Shown here: one piece after another, positions 34,198 through 42,777 of the stretch
How positions within the stretch are numbered: the first letter of the stretch is position 1
Layout of the letters: each line of letters opens with the position of its first letter
From: Lentzea xinjiangensis
Lineage (GTDB): Bacteria > Actinomycetota > Actinomycetes > Mycobacteriales > Pseudonocardiaceae
Assembly: GCF_900110955.1 (NCBI RefSeq)
Contig: NZ_FOFR01000001.1
Coordinates: forward strand, 62,001-126,000
Length of the DNA stretch: 64,000 nt
Reading direction: 5' to 3'
The notes under the pieces: model-generated
Database searches by the model: none
The model's input: only the letters and a program-made list of their open reading frames with translations
What the model was told of the DNA's origin: nothing
Made by a program: the position numbers and the translations under genes

Positions 34198-35997
34198 CTA
34201 CCGTGTCCGCCCAGCTCCCCTGTGCTTGTCGTCGGTCAGCCGGGCCTTCTCCTCCGGCGTCCCGAAGCGGGCGACGTCGCGGTCGCGGATGAAGCCCAGC
34301 GGGTCCGGCGCGTGCAGCCGCAGCATGATCTGGCTGACGTCCGCGGGCGCGCGCCTGCGGGTCGCCTTGCTGACGACGATCATCGTCATGAACGCGAGCG
34401 GCACCGTGATCAGCGCGGGCTGGGTGATGAACGCGGGCGCCCAGCGGCCGGTGTAGGAGCTGACGACGCTCACGACCTGAGCGCCGATCACCAGACCGCC
34501 GCCGACCACGAGCCCGCACACCGCGCCCACCCAGGTGAGCCCGCGCCACCAGATGCCGAGCACCAGCAGCGGGCAGAACGTCGACGCGGCCAGCGCGAAC
34601 GACATCGCCACCGTCAGCGACGCGTCGGAGCGCGGCAGCAGCAGCGCGAGCCCGATCGCGACGAGACCGGTGAACACGGTCGCCCACCGGAAGTCGCGGA
34701 CCTTGCCCGGCATGATGTCCGTCGAGACCACCCCGGCGACCGACACCACGAGTCCCGACGAGGTCGACAGGAACGCCGCGAACGCGCCGGCGGCGACGAT
34801 CGCGCCGAGGATCTGACCGCCCAGGTTGGGCACCATCGTCTCCGGCAGCATCAGCACCGCCGCGTCCGTCTTGCCGTTCACCAGCAGCTGCGGCAGGAAG
34901 AGCCGCGCCAGCACGCCCAGCACCGTCGGGAAGATGTAGAACAGGCCGAGCAGGTAGAGCACGTGCAGCGCCGTGCGACGGGCCGCCTTGCCGTCCGGGT
35001 TGGTGTAGAAGCGGACCAGGACGTGCGGCAGGCCCATCGTGCCGAGGAACGTCGCGAAGATCAGCGAGTACGTCCTGACCAGCTCGGAGACGCCGCCGGT
35101 CTGCGGCCGCGTCCAGTCGTAGTTCGTCGTCGGCGAGCCCTCGACCACCGGCACCGGGCTGCCCGCGGCGAACTCCATCGTCGTGCCGGGGGTCAGCTCG
35201 TAGACGCCGCGGCCCCAGAACACCGGCCCGTCCGCGGTCCTGCCGTCGACCTGGCCGCGCACCGTCAACGTCAGCGGCTCGTCGACGCGGACCTTGACGA
35301 CCTGCTCGGCGACCGTGACCGTCTCGGCGTGCGGGAACCTGACCGCGCCGTCGTCGCTGATCGGCTGCGTGCCGCGGCTGGGCGAGGCGAGGAACACGAC
35401 GAACAGCACGAACGTCGGCGCCGCGATGGCGAAGAGCTTGCCCCAGTACTGGAACGCCTGCACCAGCGTGATCGCGCGCATGCCGCCGCCCAGCACGTTG
35501 ACCACCACGATCGCCGTCACGACCAGGCCGCCGAACCACGCGGGCAGGCCGGTGATCGTGGTCAGCGTCAGGCCCGCGGACTGCAGCTGCGGCACCAGGT
35601 ACAGCACGCCGATGCACACGACGAAGAACGTGCTGAAGTGCCGCACGTTCACCGACCCCAGCCGGGCCTCGGCGAAGTCCGGCAACGTGTAGGCGCCCGA
35701 CCTCCGCAGCGGCGCGGCCACGAACAGCAGCAGCGCGAGGTATCCGGCGGTGAAGCCGACCGGGTACCACAGCGCGTCGACGCCGTCCTTGAGCACGAGA
35801 CCGGCCACGCCCAGGAACGACGCCGCGGACAGGTACTCGCCGGAGATCGCGGCGGCGTTGCGGGTGGCGGGGATCGCCCGGCGGGCCACCAGGAAGTCCG
35901 GGGTGGTGTTCGCCTTGCGCGACCCGACGTACCCGAGCAGGAACGTCACGGCCGCAACGGCGACGATGGCGCTGAGGCTGTAGATGGTGGCGTTCAC
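34198..35997 (-). CDS. Second sodium:solute symporter (acetate/carboxylate type)
   Basis: 599 residues, sodium/solute symporter family with ATRNAAAISGEYLSAASFLG and TMGLPHVLVRFYT. It has an extra soluble loop of about 90 residues between spans (around 205-300: ASPSRGTQPISDDGAVRFPH and onward), absent from the shorter homologue at 32000-33592. The GTG start is one base after the stop of the small two-span protein, so both belong to the LytTR operon. Confidence 0.92.
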   Translation of the reverse strand: MNATIYSLSAIVAVAAVTFLLGYVGSRKANTTPDFLVARRAIPATRNAAAISGEYLSAASFLGVAGLVLKDGVDALWYPVGFTAGYLALLLFVAAPLRRSGAYTLPDFAEARLGSVNVRHFSTFFVVCIGVLYLVPQLQSAGLTLTTITGLPAWFGGLVVTAIVVVNVLGGGMRAITLVQAFQYWGKLFAIAAPTFVLFVVFLASPSRGTQPISDDGAVRFPHAETVTVAEQVVKVRVDEPLTLTVRGQVDGRTADGPVFWGRGVYELTPGTTMEFAAGSPVPVVEGSPTTNYDWTRPQTGGVSELVRTYSLIFATFLGTMGLPHVLVRFYTNPDGKAARRTALHVLYLLGLFYIFPTVLGVLARLFLPQLLVNGKTDAAVLMLPETMVPNLGGQILGAIVAAGAFAAFLSTSSGLVVSVAGVVSTDIMPGKVRDFRWATVFTGLVAIGLALLLPRSDASLTVAMSFALAASTFCPLLVLGIWWRGLTWVGAVCGLVVGGGLVIGAQVVSVVSSYTGRWAPAFITQPALITVPLAFMTMIVVSKATRRRAPADVSQIMLRLHAPDPLGFIRDRDVARFGTPEEKARLTDDKHRGAGRTR

Positions 35998-35998
35998 G

Positions 35999-36427
35999 TC
36001 AGCGGTCGACCATGTTCACGAAGTCGCGCTCGTGCCGTTCGGCCTGTCTGCGGAACACCCACCCGACGCCGTAGAGGATCGGGAAGGGCGCGACACCGAG
36101 CACGAGCCACGGTACCGGGATGCCCAGGACCTCCAGGTCCCCGACCTGCGGGGCCAGGTAGAAGGTGATCGGCAGCAGGCACATGCCGATCAGCACGGCG
36201 AACGCGAGGCCGAACGCGGACTTGAGCTGCTGCTTGATGAGGTCGCGGACCAGCTTCTCGCCGACGCTGGTCTGCTCCTCCAGCTCGATGATCGTGCGCA
36301 ACGCCTTGCCGCGCGACTTCGTCGAGTCCGCGAGCACGACCCTGCGCCTGCGCGGCTTGCGGGCCTGCTCACCGAGCCACGCCTCGCGGGCCGGCGGCTC
36401 GGGCTTTCCCGCGTCGTGCCTGCTCAC
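35999..36427 (-). CDS. Small two-span membrane protein of the symporter operon
   Basis: 142 residues. A basic N-terminal half (ARKPRRRRVVLADSTKSRGK) precedes two membrane spans (AFGLAFAVLIGMCLLPITFY and WLVLGVAPFPILYGVGWVF). Size, topology and position beside a symporter match the role of DUF485 at the other symporter, though the sequence differs. The GTG overlaps the LytTR gene stop by four bases. Confidence 0.82.
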   Translation of the reverse strand: MSRHDAGKPEPPAREAWLGEQARKPRRRRVVLADSTKSRGKALRTIIELEEQTSVGEKLVRDLIKQQLKSAFGLAFAVLIGMCLLPITFYLAPQVGDLEVLGIPVPWLVLGVAPFPILYGVGWVFRRQAERHERDFVNMVDR

Positions 36428-37296
36428 CAGCCGCTCTTCGGCGGTCGCACGATCCGTTCCTTGAGCTCCTTGGTGTGTCGGCGGCTCACCGGGAGTTCCT
36501 TGGCGCCCTCTCCGGTGCCGATGACGACCGCGTAGCCGTTCGCCGTCATGCGCAGCTCGCTCACCAACGGCAGCGCGACGAGGTACGACCGGTGGATGCG
36601 CACGAACCCCGCGTTGGCCCACCGCTCCTCGAGCTGGGCGAGCGGGATGCGCACGAGGTGGCTGCCGTCCTGGGTGTGCAGGCGGGCGTAGTCGCCCTGC
36701 GCCTCGACGTACCGCACGGACGCGCGCGGCACGAGCTTGATCGTGCCGCCCAGCTCGACGGGGATGACCTCGTCGTCGCTCGGCTCCGCCGCGTTCTGGG
36801 ACAGCGACGCCGACGACGTCTGCGGCGCCGCCGTGCGGCCGACGCGGTCCGCGACCCGCGAGATCGCCTTGAGGACGCGCTCCTCGTTGATCGGCTTGTT
36901 GATGAAGTCGAGCGCACCGACGTCGAACGCCGTGACGAGCGCGTCGCGCTCCTCGACGCCGGTCACGAAGACGAGCGCGGGCGGGTAGCGGAAGGCGCTG
37001 AGCACCCGTGCGAGGTCCATGCCGGACAGGCCGGGCATGTTGATGTCCGCGAAGACCGCGTCGACCGGCGGCAGGCCGGCCTTGGTCCTCGCCATGACCT
37101 CCTGCTCGTAGTCACCCCTCAGGATGCGCAGGGCCTCGGCGGCGTCGAAGGCGGTGAGGACGCGCCGGATGTGAGGACTGCTCTCGAGCAGGAACTTGAT
37201 CTCGCTCAGGCCGGGAGCCTCGTCATCGACTGCGAGGACGAGGAGACCGGCGTTGTCGGGCAGCATTCTTTCTGGGGTACTCACTGTGTCGGGCAT
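36424..37296 (-). CDS. LytTR-family response regulator
   Basis: 290 residues. Receiver domain with the acidic pair VDDEA, phosphoacceptor Asp in VDAVFADINMPGLSGMD and Lys in DFINKP, then a linker and a LytTR DNA-binding domain (RASVRYVEAQGDYARLHT, GFVRIHRSYLVAL, LPVSRRHTKEL). It probably pairs with the LytS-like kinase at 38726-39988 and controls the adjacent carboxylate symporters, as BtsS/BtsR and YpdA/YpdB do for pyruvate. ATG at 37296 is used; a TTG lies four codons earlier. Confidence 0.93.
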   Translation of the reverse strand: MPDTVSTPERMLPDNAGLLVLAVDDEAPGLSEIKFLLESSPHIRRVLTAFDAAEALRILRGDYEQEVMARTKAGLPPVDAVFADINMPGLSGMDLARVLSAFRYPPALVFVTGVEERDALVTAFDVGALDFINKPINEERVLKAISRVADRVGRTAAPQTSSASLSQNAAEPSDDEVIPVELGGTIKLVPRASVRYVEAQGDYARLHTQDGSHLVRIPLAQLEERWANAGFVRIHRSYLVALPLVSELRMTANGYAVVIGTGEGAKELPVSRRHTKELKERIVRPPKSGW

Positions 37297-37368
37297 CTTG
37301 CCCACCAATGTGCGGTCGTGTCTACGCCGGGGGCCGGCTCGACACGCCCGGTGAAACCGAACTGATGC

Positions 37369-38229
37369 TCACAGCCCGAATCGGGACCAGCGCGCACGTT
37401 CCTCGACGCTCGCGAGCACCTGCGCCACGAGATCGCCCGATCGGGTGGAAGCTCCGGCCAGGCCGAGCTTGGCCAGCAGCGGCTTGCGCGGCTCGGCGAT
37501 GGTCAGCTCGGCGTTGGGGAACCGCTTGGCGATGACGCTGCGGATCGTCCCGATGCCGTCGACGAGACCGAGCTGCTGGGCCTTCGCGCCGGTCCAGACC
37601 TCACCGCTGAAGAGGTCCTCGCCGGTGGCGAGCTTGGCGCCGCGGCGTTCGGTGACCCACGCCTTGAACTGCTCGTGCAGGTCGGCGTGCAGCCCCTTGA
37701 GCCACTCGACGTCCTCGGGCTTCTCGGCCTGGAACGGGTCGAGCCGCACCTTGTTCTCACCCGCGGTGTAGACGCGCCGCTCGACCCCGGCCTTGTCCAG
37801 CAGGCCGTTGAGCCCGAACCCGGCGCTGACCACCCCGATGGAGCCCACGAGAGAGGTGCCGTGCGCGTAGATCTCGTCACCCGCGCACGCCAGCCAGTAC
37901 CCGCCGGAGGCCGCCACGTCCTCGCAGAACGCGAGCACCGGCACGTGCTTCTTCGTGGCGAGCTCGCGGATCCGCTCGGCGATGAGCGCGCTCTGCGTCG
38001 GCGCTCCGCCGGGCGAGTTGATGAGCAGGGCCACGGCGATCAGCCGCTCGTTGTCGAACGCGCGGTTGATGGCCGATTCGACGTTCTGCAGGTTGATCGT
38101 GTTGCGCGCGACCGGCGAGGACTGCGGGGTGATGACCCCGTGCAACCGCACCGCGGCGACGACCGGCGGCCGCTCACCCCGGTCCATGACCCTCGGCAGC
38201 CGGGCCGCGATCTTGTCCGTGACGCTCAT
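37369..38229 (-). CDS. sppA: S49 family peptidase (SppA-like)
   Basis: 286 residues. Signal peptide peptidase family with a Ser/Lys dyad: Ser108 in AASGGYW and, 52 residues later, Lys160 in AGENKVRLDPF, the same spacing as in Bacillus SppA. Also LINSPGGAPTQS and SLVGSIGVVSAG. There is no obvious N-terminal membrane anchor, so it is a cytoplasmic form. It lies between the response regulator and its probable kinase, on the same strand. Confidence 0.9.
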   Translation of the reverse strand: MSVTDKIAARLPRVMDRGERPPVVAAVRLHGVITPQSSPVARNTINLQNVESAINRAFDNERLIAVALLINSPGGAPTQSALIAERIRELATKKHVPVLAFCEDVAASGGYWLACAGDEIYAHGTSLVGSIGVVSAGFGLNGLLDKAGVERRVYTAGENKVRLDPFQAEKPEDVEWLKGLHADLHEQFKAWVTERRGAKLATGEDLFSGEVWTGAKAQQLGLVDGIGTIRSVIAKRFPNAELTIAEPRKPLLAKLGLAGASTRSGDLVAQVLASVEERARWSRFGL

Positions 38230-38320
38230 GTACCCGACAGTACGTGCGTTTCGCGGTCACGCGGGAACAGGAACGCGCGAGGTTGCTCCCGCGTGACTTT
38301 GAACACGTATTGTCCGAAGG

Positions 38321-38488
38321 GTGACGTTCAACCCGATCCGCTGGCTCGAACGCTACGTCGAGTGGTGGGACGACCGGGGCAGGCAGAACGCCGCCGGCCC
38401 GACACCCATGCACATCTACTGGATGTGGGTGAGCTGGGGCGTGTGCGCGGTCGTGCTGATCACGACCCTGGCGGTCGCGGCACGCTGA
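38321..38488 (+). CDS. Short single-span membrane protein
   Basis: 55 residues. Starts GTG within AAGGGTGACG, an aromatic-rich amphipathic beginning (NPIRWLERYVEWWDDRGRQN), then one membrane span (YWMWVSWGVCAVVLITTLAV). Divergent from sppA. The composition looks like a genuine small membrane protein; no function recognised. Confidence 0.6.
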   Translation: MTFNPIRWLERYVEWWDDRGRQNAAGPTPMHIYWMWVSWGVCAVVLITTLAVAAR

Positions 38489-38494
38489 CGGCTC

Positions 38495-38575
38495 TCAGCA
38501 CTTGCAGCCGGAGAGGCCCTTCGCGGTGCACTTGATGCAGACGCGGACGCGTTCGGGTGCTTGTTGTTCCTGCAA
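38495..38575 (-). CDS. 26-residue cysteine-rich peptide ORF
   Basis: Leftward ORF from a TTG ending VRVCIKCTAKGLSGCKC, that is CxxC then CxC in the last 14 residues, a pattern suited to binding a metal. An AAGGG lies about nine bases before the TTG. No ATG or GTG is available and the ORF is bounded upstream by a stop, so it is either a tiny gene or a chance frame. It falls between the convergent 55-residue gene and the LytS kinase. Confidence 0.4.
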   Translation of the reverse strand: MQEQQAPERVRVCIKCTAKGLSGCKC

Positions 38576-38725
38576 TTGACGTTGCCCTTAACTCGCGGCC
38601 GGCCACTGTTCGCTCAACGACCGGCTGTTCATTGGTCAACACCACAATCGGCAGGTTGAGCTTCCGGGTTGAGCATGGTTGCGCATGCAAGTTGCCGGCG
38701 GACCGAGCGGGATGATCACCGCAGG

Positions 38726-39988
38726 TCAGGCGCGCACCACGGGCTGCTCGCCGGTGATCGGCTCGTCGGTGAGCTGAGTCCCGATGTTGAGGTTCGGCAG
38801 CACGTTCCTGGCGAACTTCGGCACCTTCAGGATCACCTTGGTCCCGGCGTTCGGCGCCGTCTCGACCACGAGCGCGTACTCGGCGCCGAACACGGTCCGC
38901 ATGCGGTCGTTGATGTTGCCGATGCCGACGTGCGCGCCGGTCTGGTGCGCGTCCTTGATGTCGTCGAGCCGGTCGGGGTCCATGCCGACGCCGTCGTCCT
39001 CGACGCTGATCAGGGCCTCGCTGCCGTTGTCCTCGGCGGTGATGGTCAGCATGCCGCCGCCGGGCTTCTTGGCGAGGCCGTGCCGGACCGCGTTCTCCAC
39101 CAGCGGCTGCAGCACCAGGAACGGCAGCACGACCTGCAGGACCTCGGGGGCGATCCGCAGCCGGACGTTGAGCCGGGAGCCGTAGCGGGCCTGCTCGATG
39201 GTCAGGTAGCGGTGGATGTTGGTGAGCTCGTCGGCGAGCGTCGTGAACAGGCCGTCGGTGCGGAACGAGTAGCGCGTGAACTCCGCGAACTCCTGCAGCA
39301 GCTCGCGGGCGTGCGACGGGTCGGTGCGGATCAGCGACGAGATGGTGTTCAGGGCGTTGTAGACGAAGTGCGGCGAGATCTGCGCCCGCAGCGCCTTCAC
39401 CTCGGCCTGGGCGAGGGCCTGCCGCTGCTTCTGCACGACCTCCAGCTCGAGCTGGGTCGAGACGAAGCGGGCCGTCTCCTCGGCCATGCGGATCTGGCGC
39501 TTGGAGGCGACGCCGGACACCACGATCAACGTGCCGGCCACGTCGCCCTCGACGACCAGGGGGACCACCACAACGCTGTGCAGGGAGCACGGCCCCTGCA
39601 GCTCGCAGCCGAGCTTGCGGTGGTCGACGTGTTCCTTGTGGCAGTTGTTGATGGCACGGGCCACCGTGTCGCGGAGGTACTCGTAGTGGTCGTTCGCGCC
39701 GCCGTCCCACGACAGGACGGTGCCCTCTTCGTCGGTGATGGCGACCGCGACGCACCTGAGCATCTCGCGCAGGTGCGGGGTGGCCTTGTCGGCGGCCTCC
39801 TGGGTCAGGCCCGCTCGCAGGTCGCTCGACGCCTTGGACATGCGGTCGAGCATGTCCATCACAGCATCCTCGACGGAGGTGCTGACTCGTCGAGCGCGGC
39901 ACAGCATCACGAAGAGGCCGAGAACGGCCAGGGTCGCGATGACACCGAGCACCGCGCGCTCGGTCAACAGGTCGCCCACAAGGCACAT
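38726..39988 (-). CDS. LytS-like sensor histidine kinase
   Basis: 420 residues. One N-terminal membrane span (about 12-30), a GAF-like sensory domain (about 70-165) containing a Cys/His-rich segment with Cys116, Cys128 and Cys134, a His_kinase domain with phosphorylated His207 in ISPHFVYNALNTI, and an ATPase domain with LVENAVRHGL, DDGVGM and GIGNINDRM. Probable cognate of the LytTR regulator at 36424-37296. ATG at 39988 gives the natural membrane start. Confidence 0.9.
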   Translation of the reverse strand: MCLVGDLLTERAVLGVIATLAVLGLFVMLCRARRVSTSVEDAVMDMLDRMSKASSDLRAGLTQEAADKATPHLREMLRCVAVAITDEEGTVLSWDGGANDHYEYLRDTVARAINNCHKEHVDHRKLGCELQGPCSLHSVVVVPLVVEGDVAGTLIVVSGVASKRQIRMAEETARFVSTQLELEVVQKQRQALAQAEVKALRAQISPHFVYNALNTISSLIRTDPSHARELLQEFAEFTRYSFRTDGLFTTLADELTNIHRYLTIEQARYGSRLNVRLRIAPEVLQVVLPFLVLQPLVENAVRHGLAKKPGGGMLTITAEDNGSEALISVEDDGVGMDPDRLDDIKDAHQTGAHVGIGNINDRMRTVFGAEYALVVETAPNAGTKVILKVPKFARNVLPNLNIGTQLTDEPITGEQPVVRA

Positions 39989-40086
39989 GCTGTGCCGTGG
40001 GGCACCCCTATAGCAAGAGGCACGCCTCGCGTACGCCCGTACGGTCCACCGGCCCAGTAGACATCCGATGAATTTGGGGGGAGGGT

Positions 40087-40806
40087 GTGCGGGTGAAAGT
40101 GGCGCTGTTCGCAACCTGCCTGACCGACACGTTCTTCCCGGAGACGGCACGTGCCGTGGTGCGCCTGCTGGAGCGGCTCGGCTGTTCGGTGGAGTTCCCG
40201 CTCGACCAGACGTGCTGCGGGCAGATGCACTTCAACACCGGCTACCGGGAGCACTCGAAGCCGTTGGCGCGCAAGTACACCGAGGTCTTCGGGGGTTATG
40301 ACCACGTGGTCGTGCCGTCCGGGTCGTGCGCGGGGATGGTCAGGGAGGTCCACCCCACCCTGGGCGAGTCGCCGCCGCGCACGTTCGAGCTCGCGGAGTT
40401 CCTCGTCGACGTGCTCGGCGTCACGGACGTGGGCGCGTGGTTCCCCCACCGCGTCACCTACCACCCCACGTGCCACTCGTTGCGCATGCTGGGGGTCGGC
40501 GACAAGCCGCTGGCGCTGCTCAGGTCGGTCAAGGCGCTCGAACTGGTGGAGCTGCCCGGCTCGGCGCAGTGCTGCGGCTTCGGCGGCACGTTCGCGGTGA
40601 AGAACGCCGAGACGTCCACGGCGATGCTCGCGGACAAGATGCGGTGCGTGCTGGACACCGGCGCCGAGGTGCTGTGCGCCGGCGACAACTCCTGCCTCAT
40701 GCACATCGGCGGTGGTCTCTCCCGGCTGCGGGCGGGCGTGCGGCCGGTGCACCTGGCGGAGATCCTGGCTTCGACGGAGGAGGACCCGTGGCGCGCAACC
40801 CCGTGA
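40087..40806 (+). CDS. lutA: Lactate oxidation Fe-S protein LutA (CCG-domain)
   Basis: 239 residues, two CCG motifs binding Fe-S clusters (DQTCCGQMHFN and AQCCGFGGTF), as in LutA/YkgE. It works with LutB and LutC as the iron-sulfur L-lactate dehydrogenase that feeds electrons to the respiratory chain. Starts at a GTG (40087, or 40093 which is better spaced from GGGGGAGG). Divergent from the LytS kinase, with about 98 bases between. Confidence 0.92.
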   Translation: MRVKVALFATCLTDTFFPETARAVVRLLERLGCSVEFPLDQTCCGQMHFNTGYREHSKPLARKYTEVFGGYDHVVVPSGSCAGMVREVHPTLGESPPRTFELAEFLVDVLGVTDVGAWFPHRVTYHPTCHSLRMLGVGDKPLALLRSVKALELVELPGSAQCCGFGGTFAVKNAETSTAMLADKMRCVLDTGAEVLCAGDNSCLMHIGGGLSRLRAGVRPVHLAEILASTEEDPWRATP

Positions 40807-42206
40807 CGTGGCTCGGCAGCCCCACGTTCCCCAAGGCCGCGCACACGGCGCTCGCCGACACGCAGCTACGGCAGAACCTGCGCAAGGCCACCGGGACCAT
40901 CCGGGCGAGGCGGGCCGCGGCCGTCGCCGAGATGACCGACTGGGAGATGCTGCGCGTCGCCGGCGAGCAGATCAAGGACGACGTCCTGGCCCGCCTGGAC
41001 ACGCTCCTCGTCCAGCTCGAGGAGTCCGTCACGGCCCGCGGCGGCGTCGTCCACTGGGCCCGTGACGCAGAAGAGGCCAACCGGATCGTGCTCGACCTCT
41101 GCCGGGCCGAGAACGCGCGGGAGGTCGTCAAGGTCAAGTCGATGGCCACGGCCGAGATCGGGCTCAACGAAGCCCTCGAAGCCGGTGGCGTGCAGGCGGT
41201 CGAGACCGACCTCGCCGAGCTCATCGTGCAGCTCGGCGACGACCGGCCGTCGCACATCCTGGTGCCCGCCATCCACCGCAACCGCTCGGAGATCCGCGAG
41301 ATCTTCCAGCGCCGCATGGGCGTCGAGGTCTCCGACGAACCGGCGGACCTCGCCGAGGCGGCCCGGACCTACCTGCGGCGGAAGTTCCTCACGACGAAGG
41401 TCGCGATCTCGGGGGCGAACTTCGCCGTCGCCGACACCGGGTCGATCGTCGTGCTGGAGTCCGAGGGCAACGGCCGGATGTGCCTGACCCTGCCGGAGAC
41501 CCTGATCACCGTCATGGGCATCGAGAAGCTCGTGCCGTCGTGGCAGGACCTCGAGGTGTTCCTCCAGCTCCTGCCGCGCTCCTCCACCGCGGAGCGGATG
41601 AACCCGTACACGAGCGTGTGGACCGGCGTGACGCCCGGCGACGGCCCGCAGAAGTTCCACCTCGTGCTCATCGACAACGGCCGCACCGCCACGCTCACAG
41701 ACTCCGTCGGACGCCAGGCGCTCCGGTGCATCCGCTGCTCGGCGTGCCTCAACGTCTGCCCGGTCTACGAACGCACCGGCGGTCAGTCGTACGGCTCGGT
41801 CTACCCCGGCCCGATCGGCGCGATCCTGACCCCTCAGCTCGTCGGGGACCTGACGGACCCGCAGGCCGCCTCACTCCCCTACGCCTCCTCGCTGTGCGGC
41901 GCGTGCTTCGAGGTCTGCCCGGTGCGGATCGACATCCCGTCGGTCCTCACGCACCTGCGCGCCGAGGTCGTCGAAGCCAAGGGACGCACGGCGGAGTCCG
42001 TCGCGATGGCCGCCGCCGCGTGGGTGTTCCGGGAGTCGTCGCGGTACGAGAAGGCCCAGAAAGCCGGTTCCCTGGCCCGGTTCCTGGCCAGGGACGGCCG
42101 GATCACGTCGTTGCCGTGGCCCGGGTCGAGGTGGACGTCCTCACGTGACGTGCCCGCGCCGCCGGCCGAGTCGTTCCGCGCCTGGTGGAGGAAGAATCGT
42201 GGCTAG
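40788..42206 (+). CDS. lutB: Lactate oxidation Fe-S protein LutB
   Basis: 472 residues. N-terminal LUD domain (VAISGANFAVADTGSIVVLE) and C-terminal two 4Fe-4S motifs (CIRCSACLNVCPVY and CGACFEVCPVRI), then a LutB C-terminal region. GTG at 40788 follows GGAGGA and overlaps lutA by 19 bases, a sign of translational coupling. Confidence 0.95.
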   Translation: MARNPVTWLGSPTFPKAAHTALADTQLRQNLRKATGTIRARRAAAVAEMTDWEMLRVAGEQIKDDVLARLDTLLVQLEESVTARGGVVHWARDAEEANRIVLDLCRAENAREVVKVKSMATAEIGLNEALEAGGVQAVETDLAELIVQLGDDRPSHILVPAIHRNRSEIREIFQRRMGVEVSDEPADLAEAARTYLRRKFLTTKVAISGANFAVADTGSIVVLESEGNGRMCLTLPETLITVMGIEKLVPSWQDLEVFLQLLPRSSTAERMNPYTSVWTGVTPGDGPQKFHLVLIDNGRTATLTDSVGRQALRCIRCSACLNVCPVYERTGGQSYGSVYPGPIGAILTPQLVGDLTDPQAASLPYASSLCGACFEVCPVRIDIPSVLTHLRAEVVEAKGRTAESVAMAAAAWVFRESSRYEKAQKAGSLARFLARDGRITSLPWPGSRWTSSRDVPAPPAESFRAWWRKNRG

Positions 42207-42777
42207 TGCCAGGGAAGAGATCCTGCGGCGGATCAGGGCGGCGCGGGTGCCGCGGGCCGCCCCGGTGGTTCGCGGTTACCACCGGGAGGGCCCCGGCGGC
42301 GTCGAGCTGTTCGCGGAACGGGTCGCCGACTACCGCGCGGTCGTGCGCACCGTGCCGGACGTGCCGGAGGCGCTGAAGGCGTTGGCGGGCAAGCGGATCG
42401 TGGCCCCGGCGGGCGTTCCGCGGGAGTGGCTGGTCGGCGGGGTCACGTGGCTGCGCGAACCGCTCACCACCGAGGAGCTCGACCGGGCCGACGGCGTGCT
42501 GACCGGGTGCGCGGTGGCGATCGCGGACACCGGCACGATCGTGCTCGACGGTGGCGAGGCGCAGGGACGCCGTGCGCTCACCCTGCTCCCGGACTACCAC
42601 GTGTGCGTCGTGCGGGCCGACCAGATCGCGGGGTCGGTGCCGGAAGCGTTGCAGCGACTGGAGCCCACGCGGCCGTTGACGTTCATCAGCGGTCCGTCCG
42701 CGACGAGCGACATCGAGCTGAACCGGGTGGAGGGCGTGCACGGCCCGCGGACCCTGGAGGTCCTGATCGTCACTTGA
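42199..42777 (+). CDS. lutC: Lactate utilisation protein LutC
   Basis: 192 residues, LUD domain (GCAVAIADTGTIVLDGGEAQ and SGPSATSDIELNRVEGVHGP). Third component of the LutABC lactate dehydrogenase. GTG after GGAGGAAG, overlapping lutB by eight bases. Its 3' end overlaps the convergent DNA glycosylase stop by eight bases. Confidence 0.93.
   Translation: MASAREEILRRIRAARVPRAAPVVRGYHREGPGGVELFAERVADYRAVVRTVPDVPEALKALAGKRIVAPAGVPREWLVGGVTWLREPLTTEELDRADGVLTGCAVAIADTGTIVLDGGEAQGRRALTLLPDYHVCVVRADQIAGSVPEALQRLEPTRPLTFISGPSATSDIELNRVEGVHGPRTLEVLIVT

Noticed and set aside
34198..37296. LytTR operon as a lytSR-lrgAB autolysis system
   Set aside because: The adjacent transport genes are SSS symporters, not LrgA/LrgB holin-like proteins.
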